Of a stretch of 6,648 bases of DNA, positions 1 through 6,648 are shown piece after piece (the stretch's first letter is position 1; the number at the start of each line of letters is the position of its first letter). The translations under genes were made by a program, and so were the position numbers. Below the pieces are notes generated by a model, which had not been told where the DNA came from, searched no databases, and worked only from the letters and a program-made list of their open reading frames with translations. This DNA is from Gammaproteobacteria bacterium (GTDB lineage Bacteria > Pseudomonadota > Gammaproteobacteria > GCA-001735895): the NCBI GenBank assembly GCA_027293245.1, contig JAPUFZ010000291.1, positions 1 to 6,648 of the forward strand, read 5' to 3'.

Positions 1-484
<484 letters not shown>

Positions 485-506
485 TAAATTTTAGAGAGAA
501 GAAGAT

Positions 507-977
507 GTGAAAATCAGTCTGGACCGAATTGATAAACATATTCTGCGGTTGATGCAATCCAATGGTCGAATCAGCAACCTGGAACTGGCTGACCAGGTGG
601 GGCTATCTCCGACGCCGTGTTCACGCCGGGTCAAGCGTCTCGAAGACTCCGGTATAATCAACCGTCATGTGACCCTGCTTAACCCGGAAGCACTCGGCCT
701 GAGTTTGACCGCTATTATTGGTATTTCCATGGACCGACATACTCCCGATCGTTTCGAGTCGTTCGAAAAGGCGATTGCCCATATGCCTGAAATCATCGAG
801 TGCAATATTGTCACTGGCCAGGCGGCGGATTTTTTGGTTAAAGTCGTGGTAAAAGATATGCGTCATTATGAAAAATTCCTGCTCGGACACCTGACCCGAC
901 TGAAAGGCGTTACCGGCGTTCACTCCAGCTTTGTTTTAAGGCAGTTGATTAGCAAGACAGAATTGCCAGTAGACTAG
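507..977 (+). CDS. Lrp/AsnC-family transcriptional regulator
   Basis: This is a 156-residue one-component DNA-binding regulator, the usual length for the Lrp/AsnC family. Its members form dimers and octamers and sense amino acids or related small molecules. The N-terminal AsnC-type helix-turn-helix is clear at about residues 5-52: LDRIDKHILRLMQ, then ISNLELADQVGLSPTPCSRR, then VKRLEDSGII. The C-terminal RAM ligand-binding domain spans about 66-146, with the conserved turn TGQAADFLVKVV. The start must be the GTG at 507, because the ATG at 505 is followed at once by TGA. A purine-rich GAGAGAAGAAG just upstream serves as a weak Shine-Dalgarno. It is divergent from leuA and convergent with the permease operon. 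The effector is unknown; a leucine link is only inferred from the neighbour. The AT-rich dyad at 425-484 suggests autoregulation. Confidence 0.93.
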   Translation: MKISLDRIDKHILRLMQSNGRISNLELADQVGLSPTPCSRRVKRLEDSGIINRHVTLLNPEALGLSLTAIIGISMDRHTPDRFESFEKAIAHMPEIIECNIVTGQAADFLVKVVVKDMRHYEKFLLGHLTRLKGVTGVHSSFVLRQLISKTELPVD

Positions 978-979
978 TC

Positions 980-1004
980 GTAACCTGTCAATCATGCAGG
1001 CTAC
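980..1004. terminator. Weak hairpin between convergent genes
   Basis: GTAACCTG (980-987) can pair with CAGGCTAC (997-1004) around a 9-nt loop, with one A-C mismatch. It falls in the 35-bp gap between the stop of the Lrp-family gene and the stop of the permease gene, where a bidirectional terminator would be expected. The stem is short and has no proper U-tract on either strand, so it may be non-functional. Confidence 0.25.
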
Positions 1005-1012
1005 AGTTTCCA

Positions 1013-2278
1013 TCAGGGAAACAGATCAGCGATAAGCTGCAACCAGATTGCTGCTATCAGATACATGACGATCACATAGGGCCAGCTCCAGATGGCCGCC
1101 TTCCAGCTGGGAATGTCGTAGCGACCCTGAAACACAAGATTTGTGCCCGACAATGGACTCGAGCAGGTGCCAAGATTCCAGGCGAACAAATAGGTAACGG
1201 CGAGCAAATTGGGATTGGGATCAAGCGTCAGGATTAACGGCGTCAAGCTCGAAATCAAGATCACCGGATGGATACCGATGACAGCACACAACAACATGAA
1301 ACCCAGTAGCTGAATCGAGGTAGTGGCATCGAAATGGGTGAATTGAGTGACCGGAACACCATTTTCTATGATTGCCGACATGCCCGCAGCCAGCACACCC
1401 GCCGCAAGAAACAGGGTTAACTCATTGACCATGCGAGGCAGACCATTTACCACGTAGTCTCCAAGCTGTGAGGTCACGGAAGCCCGGTTTCGGATGACTA
1501 ATGTTAGCGTTGTAACCAGTAAAGCGCTCGATGCAATCACCATTAAAACAGGTGTCTCGGGTAGTAACCAGAAACCCAGAACAACGCAGATTACCAGTAC
1601 AAAAGGGATCTTCAGGCTATCCAGATGAATCGGGTAACCAATAAAACTATCGACCTCTGTTGGGTATCGGATGCGCGCCTCCGCATAGACCACGACAAGA
1701 CCCATGACGGTGAAAGGTAAACCTGCCAGCACGATCCATAGCAGTTTTGCCTGACTGACGTAAGTCAAAACCACTGCCATCGCACCAAAAAACGGTGACC
1801 AGGATGCGCAACCGCAAAATACCCGCGTAATCGACTGCGAAGTGAATCTCTGCAGGGGCCTTTGCTGGTGGATGCGATCCGCGATCAACATCGGCGCCGA
1901 AATATTGATAATCGTCGACAGCACATTAACACCCAGCAATGTATGCAGATAAGAGCGTCTGCCGACCGGCAGCCGGGTCTCTTTATCCGTATCCGAGATC
2001 GCCACCAAACGCAGGAACCCCACCGCCGCAATCATCGACAGCAAGCCGCTATTGCTACTAATGACATTAAGAAAGTTGATTTCGACACCCTGGTCGGCGG
2101 CGTAAAAGATCAGGATCAACCCGATAGCTAACAAGATACCGACCTGTACCTGCAAGATTCGAGAAGCATTGTTAAACAGCAGCAAGGCTGCCAGCCAACT
2201 CGCTACCCCGGCTAGCCAGGCCGGATCGAAGGGTAGTGAGAATTGAAACAAGCCATTCAGGATGGTGATCAAAACCAT
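1013..2278 (-). CDS. Polytopic membrane permease, ion-transporter (IT) superfamily-like
   Basis: This is a 421-residue inner-membrane protein with about 11-12 hydrophobic segments (roughly 20-37, 48-62, 78-95, 112-135, 150-173, 179-199, 224-240, 244-262, 286-304, 323-350, 357-370, 395-415). Two related halves each carry a polar, Ser/Thr/Asn/Gly-rich break within a hydrophobic stretch: NISAPM and CGCASWSPFFG in the first half, SSLTPL and GTCSSPLSGTN in the second. This resembles the paired re-entrant hairpins of IT-superfamily carriers for citrate, dicarboxylates or Na+/H+, but I cannot assign a subfamily or substrate. The start is uncertain. The ATG at 2278 has only a weak GGAT upstream. The frame is open for about 28 more codons and encodes a hydrophobic lead-in (LAGILILV), so a non-ATG start could lengthen the first membrane helix. 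It is the last gene of the minus-strand operon, 65 bp after the sulfotransferase. Confidence 0.75.
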   Translation of the reverse strand: MVLITILNGLFQFSLPFDPAWLAGVASWLAALLLFNNASRILQVQVGILLAIGLILIFYAADQGVEINFLNVISSNSGLLSMIAAVGFLRLVAISDTDKETRLPVGRRSYLHTLLGVNVLSTIINISAPMLIADRIHQQRPLQRFTSQSITRVFCGCASWSPFFGAMAVVLTYVSQAKLLWIVLAGLPFTVMGLVVVYAEARIRYPTEVDSFIGYPIHLDSLKIPFVLVICVVLGFWLLPETPVLMVIASSALLVTTLTLVIRNRASVTSQLGDYVVNGLPRMVNELTLFLAAGVLAAGMSAIIENGVPVTQFTHFDATTSIQLLGFMLLCAVIGIHPVILISSLTPLILTLDPNPNLLAVTYLFAWNLGTCSSPLSGTNLVFQGRYDIPSWKAAIWSWPYVIVMYLIAAIWLQLIADLFP

Positions 2279-2343
2279 GACCAGGATTAATATCCCGGCC
2301 AGTTTTCGAAGCTTGACTGGAAGCTGGCTGGAGTCGGCTGAAG

Positions 2344-3096
2344 TTATGAGCTTGCCTGCTCAGTTCTCAGGCGATAGGCGTATAACCGCTCATAGTGCGG
2401 CAGGCAAAGCTCGTATATTTCCTTTACCCGATCGGGTGCCTCGGAAATATCGATGTAACTGCGTGGCTGTGGTTTCAGTCCATCCGAATCACGCAGGTTG
2501 GTATGCCATGAACCGCCGTCATACCAACTGACCTCATCACGGGCACCCGACTCCCAGTGTAATGCCTCGGGCATAAAGGAAATCCGGACGGCATGGCAAT
2601 AAGCCTCAATCATGTCGTGCGGGTTTTCAAGCAAATCATCACTATCGACTACCGGCGGTGCCTCACCGGTATGATCACACAATCGGTCAAACAAATGACG
2701 CTGTTCAACAAAGGCAATCTCCTTGAGAACAAAATCTGGCCAGTGTTTGTACATCGAGGTTGCTACCTTGGCCGGGTCTCGAATCAGAAAACTGTGATTG
2801 AAGTGTGAGAGAAATTCATCATCCCAAAAATGCTCGATATAATGTGGAAAGTCCTTGCTAAATACGGGACCTTTTTTTGCTGCATCCCGCAATGTCTGCC
2901 AGACACTGTCAAATGTTAAACCCGGCGTACGCGGACTGTCGGCTTTAAGTCGCGGCCAGAGTGGATCCTCACCCTGGTACCAGGGTTCACCAAACGGTTC
3001 GTGAAAGCAGGCCATGTCACCGCGCATACGCATCATCCATTCGAATGCAGTCGAGGTCGATCGAGGAGTCGCCCACAGGGCCAGTATTTTATGCAT
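2344..3096 (-). CDS. PAPS-dependent sulfotransferase family protein
   Basis: This 250-residue cytoplasmic protein of the sulfotransferase fold is expected to move a sulfuryl group from PAPS to a small-molecule acceptor. The 5'-phosphosulfate-binding loop is at the N-terminus, residues 8-20, with the core TPRSTST. The 3'-phosphate-binding motif is at about 103-116, FLIRDPAKVATSMYK, with R106 and S114. KDFPHY (81-86) and the HEPFGEPWY patch (32-40) are also typical of bacterial members that often carry misleading labels as aminotransferase-associated proteins. The acceptor is unknown. The start ATG has a good AGGGG Shine-Dalgarno (3104-3108, complement) 7 nt upstream. It lies only 12 bp downstream of the AMDase-like gene, so translation is probably linked. 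A sulfotransferase in an otherwise catabolic-looking operon is unusual. The family call is firm; activity is inferred. Confidence 0.85.
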   Translation of the reverse strand: MHKILALWATPRSTSTAFEWMMRMRGDMACFHEPFGEPWYQGEDPLWPRLKADSPRTPGLTFDSVWQTLRDAAKKGPVFSKDFPHYIEHFWDDEFLSHFNHSFLIRDPAKVATSMYKHWPDFVLKEIAFVEQRHLFDRLCDHTGEAPPVVDSDDLLENPHDMIEAYCHAVRISFMPEALHWESGARDEVSWYDGGSWHTNLRDSDGLKPQPRSYIDISEAPDRVKEIYELCLPHYERLYAYRLRTEQASS

Positions 3097-3108
3097 TTTT
3101 TGGCCCCT

Positions 3109-3966
3109 TTATATCAACGAGGACAGCAAACGCCCAGGCGTTTGCTCGGGTGCTATGCCCAGTGACTTAAAGATATTCCAGTAAAGCGCAAAATCCGACG
3201 ATACCACCGGTTTTCCGGTAATTGATTCCATCTCATCCACTCGACTGACTGTTCGCTGCGGTAATCCATCGGCACGGCGCCAGTTGGGCATACCGTTAAT
3301 CACTATCGCATCCGCATCGGGTGCCTGCTCGGCCACATACATCATCGACTTCTGCGCCAGATCGCCTGGGAATATCCAGGTGCAGGCATTCATTTCCTCG
3401 TTAGTATTGTAAAAACCCTGATCGACAAAATTGCCGTAATAGAGCACATCGAAACCAGCCTGTTTCAAGAAGCGAACGATGCCGTCACGCCAGTCTGGCC
3501 AGTAGTAAACCGAGTTCACCGCAATCTTTTCTGCATTCAGTTCGCGCAGGCCTTCGACCAGACACATACCGGCCATATGAAACGGCGTTTCGTAGGTATC
3601 GCTCAGCCGATCACAAAAGGCGCGTATTTCATCGGGTGTGGTGCCATTGCAATGCACCCAGTTGGTACCGACCTGCCCGACAACGTCTACGCCATTGTTC
3701 GACATGCAATGAACGAACTCTTCGAGCAAATGAAAGTTGTCAACCCGCTGGGTTAACTGATGTTGATACTCCGGCACATGCAGCATACGACCATGTACAC
3801 CCACGGTTTCCGGTGAAATACGCAGGAAATCACTCGGTGCTGCGTCAAAATCGTGCGGCGGCGCGGTAAACCCCACCTGGTAAGGGAATAGTTTGTTGGC
3901 TGGATTCTTCCACCTTTCAGGTTTCACAGAACTCCCCTGGATATACAATGCTGGGCTATCAGACAA
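3109..3966 (-). CDS. Arylmalonate decarboxylase / maleate cis-trans isomerase-like protein
   Basis: This 285-residue member of the Asp/Glu racemase superfamily acts, if active, on malonates, maleate or related acids in the cytoplasm. Superfamily signs are VGVHGRM (55-61), DVVGQVGTNW (94-103), PDADAIVING (216-225), GKPVVSSDFALYW (251-263) and a C-terminal PGRLL. From memory, Bordetella AMDase has VVSLMGTS at the first site and LLSCGG at the second. Here the first site reads Gly100-Thr-Asn, matching the Gly of AMDase rather than the Cys of isomerases. The second reads Asn-Gly225, where the catalytic Cys is expected. Both classical cysteines therefore seem absent; C106 is the nearest alternative. 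The given start is TTG with a poor ribosome site. A GTG at 3925-3927 (codon 14), preceded by AGGGGAG, may be the true start (272 residues). It lies between adenine deaminase (32 bp, or 71 bp with the later start) and sulfotransferase (12 bp). Confidence 0.8.
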   Translation of the reverse strand: MSDSPALYIQGSSVKPERWKNPANKLFPYQVGFTAPPHDFDAAPSDFLRISPETVGVHGRMLHVPEYQHQLTQRVDNFHLLEEFVHCMSNNGVDVVGQVGTNWVHCNGTTPDEIRAFCDRLSDTYETPFHMAGMCLVEGLRELNAEKIAVNSVYYWPDWRDGIVRFLKQAGFDVLYYGNFVDQGFYNTNEEMNACTWIFPGDLAQKSMMYVAEQAPDADAIVINGMPNWRRADGLPQRTVSRVDEMESITGKPVVSSDFALYWNIFKSLGIAPEQTPGRLLSSLI

Positions 3967-3998
3967 ATGCGATTGTAACGGATTATTATCCTGCCGGC

Positions 3999-5045
<1,047 letters not shown>

Positions 5046-5047
5046 TC

Positions 5048-5053
5048 ATTATA
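5048..5053 (-). promoter_or_regulatory. Candidate -10 box for the adenine deaminase operon
   Basis: On the minus strand this reads TATAAT, 35 bp before the ATG at 5012, giving a leader of about 30 nt. The hexamer 17 bp further upstream (5071-5076, read as AGCACA) is a poor -35, so an activator may be needed. The palindromic site at 5102-5119 would be centred about 70 bp upstream of the expected transcript start, a position that suits an activator. Confidence 0.4.
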
Positions 5054-5101
5054 TGTCTTCGCTGTTGGAATGTGCTGGTAATAATATTATGCACCCTGGT
5101 T

Positions 5102-5119
5102 TGATGTACATCATGTACA
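5102..5119. promoter_or_regulatory. Two overlapping perfect palindromes, probable operator
   Basis: TGATGTACATCA (5102-5113) is a perfect 12-bp palindrome. It overlaps TGTACATCATGTACA (5105-5119), a perfect 7-1-7 inverted repeat. A third GTAC tetramer follows at 5123-5126. The site lies in the divergent region between the adenine deaminase operon and the aldolase gene, so one bound regulator could control both. GTAC-centred dyads occur at GntR-type operators, among others, but no such regulator is encoded in the window, so the binding protein is unknown. Confidence 0.5.
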
Positions 5120-5170
5120 CTGGTACTCCAGCAAAATAGTATTCGGGCATTGATATAGATTGGGAGTCGA

Positions 5171-5938
5171 ATGATGTTTCGTTTAAAGCAATTACTGGAT
5201 TCCAGCAAGCCCGTGCTGTCCGCCTGGTGCGGCATCACCGACCCGCATTACCTGGAAAGAGTGTGCGAGTTTTCCTTCGATGCGGTTGTGCTCGACATGC
5301 AACATGGGTTCTTCGACGAAACCAGCGTTCAAGCCGGCATTGCGACCCTGATCTCCAAAGGCAAGGCCCCAATCGTCCGCATTCCGCTGGGTCGCTGGGA
5401 TACCGCTTCACGGGTTCTGGACTTTGGTGCGCTTGGCGTCATTGCACCGATGATTAATTCAGTTGAAGACGCCAGGAAACTCGCCTCGGTGACAAAATTT
5501 GTACCCGTTGGCGAGCGCTCCTTCGGCCCCAGGCATGCTGCTTCGCTATATGGCGTTTCCAGTAACGAATATCTGGAAGAATTCGATCACTGCTCGCTAG
5601 TACTGGCCATGATTGAAACCCTGGAGGCCTATCATAAAATTGAAGGCATCCTCAAGGTCGAGGGTATCGATGGTGTGCTGATCGGCCCCGGTGATCTTTC
5701 TATTTCGGTGCGCCAGGATCGAATTCCGGATCCTTATGGCACTGACACCATCGACATGGTCAAAGACATAATAAACAGGTGTAAAATAGACGGTAAAAAA
5801 GCTGCTGCTTTTACGATCGATTCCAATACCGCTAATAGGCTCAGTGAAATGGGCGCAGACCTGATTTCAGTCGGAATCGACGATACCTATATCGCCAACG
5901 GTATAGCCTCTCACATTTCCGGTTTGAAATTTAGATGA
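5171..5938 (+). CDS. HpcH/HpaI-family aldolase
   Basis: This 255-residue class II (metal-dependent) aldolase is of the HpcH/HpaI type. These enzymes reversibly split 4-hydroxy-2-oxo acids to pyruvate, or a similar 2-oxo acid, plus an aldehyde; the best-known member acts on 4-hydroxy-2-oxoheptanedioate. Family motifs appear in order: VVLDMQHGFFD with catalytic H45 and D42, IVRIPLG with R70, GALGVIAPMINSVEDAR (86-102), GERSFGPRHA (114-123), MIET with metal ligand E149, and GIDGVLIGPGDLSIS (165-179) with metal ligand D175. Length is normal and no key residue is missing. Two ATGs are adjacent. GGGAG (5162-5166) is 4 nt from the first and 7 nt from the second, so translation may start at 5174. It is divergent from the adenine deaminase operon and shares the palindromic region at 5102-5119. 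The true substrate cannot be read from sequence. Confidence 0.9.
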   Translation: MMFRLKQLLDSSKPVLSAWCGITDPHYLERVCEFSFDAVVLDMQHGFFDETSVQAGIATLISKGKAPIVRIPLGRWDTASRVLDFGALGVIAPMINSVEDARKLASVTKFVPVGERSFGPRHAASLYGVSSNEYLEEFDHCSLVLAMIETLEAYHKIEGILKVEGIDGVLIGPGDLSISVRQDRIPDPYGTDTIDMVKDIINRCKIDGKKAAAFTIDSNTANRLSEMGADLISVGIDDTYIANGIASHISGLKFR

Positions 5939-5999
5939 TATTTAATGGGGTCAGTCTTCTCTGATCTCATTCGGCTTCTTCCTCAAGATGCTCTCTGGA

Positions 6000-6026
6000 T
6001 AGACATATTGGAATCTTGACTATAAT
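6000..6026 (+). promoter_or_regulatory. Promoter of the beta-barrel protein gene
   Basis: A perfect TATAAT (6021-6026) is preceded by TAGACA (6000-6005), which matches the -35 consensus at five of six bases. The spacing is 15 bp, shorter than ideal. A transcript starting near 6033 would have a leader of about 32 nt containing the strong Shine-Dalgarno AAGGAG (6051-6056). The remaining part of the 126-bp gap after the aldolase (5939-5999) shows no gene and no convincing terminator. Confidence 0.45.
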
Positions 6027-6064
6027 AGACAGTATTCCGACTTAAGCATTAAGGAGTAGGCAAT

Positions 6065-6648
6065 ATGCGAATCAAGATAAAACTGTTTATATTGATCGTA
6101 ATGGGATCGATGGTGCTGCCAGTATATGGAGCTAGCTACCCAACAATTAAGGAAAAACCGCCTGAAAATAAAATGTACCTTGGCGCCGATGTGGTAGTCA
6201 GGCAAATAAAGCTGATAGCCTCGAACGGCTCAATAAAATACGACTTTGAAGGCGTTCGGCTAAGATACGGTCTCGAATACACGGGCGGCGCCAGTGTTGG
6301 TATTGAATACATACCCAGCGATAGTGACGTACAGCTTGGTGTTTTTGGTAACCAGTTGGAACTCGAACATGGGGATACTCTAGGGCTTTACCTGACCATT
6401 GGAAAACCAGTTCACCTGCGAATCGGATGGTCAACCTGGCAAGCAAAGTTCACGGATGTTGCTTCGGGTATATCAGACCGAGATACCCTGAATGCTTTCG
6501 AAGTAGGCCTGGGATTTAACACTTCAATCGGATCAAAATTTAGTATCTTTGCCGATTATTCGGTTAGAAAAACCGATGCTGAATTCCCTACATTTGTCGC
6601 TGGCACCGGAGAACTCGATTACGATACAATATTATACACGGTGGGTTT
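6065..6648 (+). CDS. Probable outer-membrane beta-barrel protein, N-terminal part (runs off window)
   Basis: The frame is open from ATG 6065 to the right edge, 194 complete codons with no stop. The start is well supported: AAGGAG (6051-6056) lies 8 nt upstream. Residues 1 to about 23 form a signal peptide (MRIKIK positive start, FILIVMGSMVLPV core, cleavage near VYGA-S). The mature part alternates polar and hydrophobic residues in strands such as VRLRYGLEY, ASVGIEYIP, LGLYLTIG, VHLRIGWSTW, FEVGLGFN and KFSIFADYSV. This is the pattern of small OmpA/OmpW-like porin-type barrels of about 200 residues. The last visible residues, ILYTVGF, resemble a terminal strand, so the stop is probably just past the edge. 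It uses ATA codons more than its neighbours. No specific function can be assigned. Confidence 0.75.
   Translation, partial: MRIKIKLFILIVMGSMVLPVYGASYPTIKEKPPENKMYLGADVVVRQIKLIASNGSIKYDFEGVRLRYGLEYTGGASVGIEYIPSDSDVQLGVFGNQLELEHGDTLGLYLTIGKPVHLRIGWSTWQAKFTDVASGISDRDTLNAFEVGLGFNTSIGSKFSIFADYSVRKTDAEFPTFVAGTGELDYDTILYTVG

Noticed and set aside
621..923. Minus-strand open frame of 100 codons
   Set aside because: It is antisense to the well-supported Lrp-family regulator and shows no domain of its own.
5941..5960. TTTAATGGGGTCAG, reminiscent of sequence found near REP-associated transposases
   Set aside because: Only one short partial copy is present, with no inverted partner and no transposase, so it cannot be called a mobile-element remnant.
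6198..6446. Minus-strand open frame of 82 codons
   Set aside because: It is fully antisense to the beta-barrel gene, which has a signal peptide and a strong ribosome site; the antisense frame has neither.

Overview
The window looks like chromosomal DNA of a proteobacterium, most likely a gammaproteobacterium. The adenine deaminase closely resembles, from memory, the Pseudomonas type. LeuA is of the long form. The last gene has a signal peptide and beta-barrel-like strands, which fits an outer membrane. Coding density and gene style are ordinary. I see no insertion sequence, CRISPR array, tRNA or rRNA.

Layout. Positions 1-336 (minus) hold the first 112 codons of leuA (2-isopropylmalate synthase), cut by the left edge. 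An AT-rich divergent intergenic region (337-506) follows. It contains a 22-bp-arm imperfect inverted repeat and a smaller palindrome flanked by direct repeats. Next is an Lrp/AsnC-family regulator (507-977, plus). It converges on a four-gene minus-strand cluster read from about 5012 down to 1013: adenine deaminase, an arylmalonate decarboxylase/maleate isomerase-like protein, a PAPS-type sulfotransferase, and a polytopic permease. The gaps between these genes are short (12 to about 70 bp), so they probably form one operon. A HpcH/HpaI-family aldolase (5171-5938, plus) is divergent from that operon. The shared 158-bp region carries two overlapping palindromes that look like an operator. The right end holds the start of a probable outer-membrane beta-barrel protein (6065 to the edge, plus), with its own promoter and a strong ribosome binding site.

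How the genes may work together. LeuA and the adjacent Lrp-type regulator suggest leucine-responsive or autoregulated control through the AT-rich repeat; this is inference. The operon and the divergent aldolase look like an accessory catabolic or modification module. The permease would move an anionic substrate, the AMDase-like protein would act on a carboxylic acid, and the aldolase would cleave or form a C-C bond to a 2-oxo acid. Adenine deaminase converts adenine to hypoxanthine, and the sulfotransferase would transfer sulfate. No known pathway that I can name joins these five activities. The AMDase-like protein also appears to lack both catalytic cysteines of its superfamily, which makes it the most interesting gene here.
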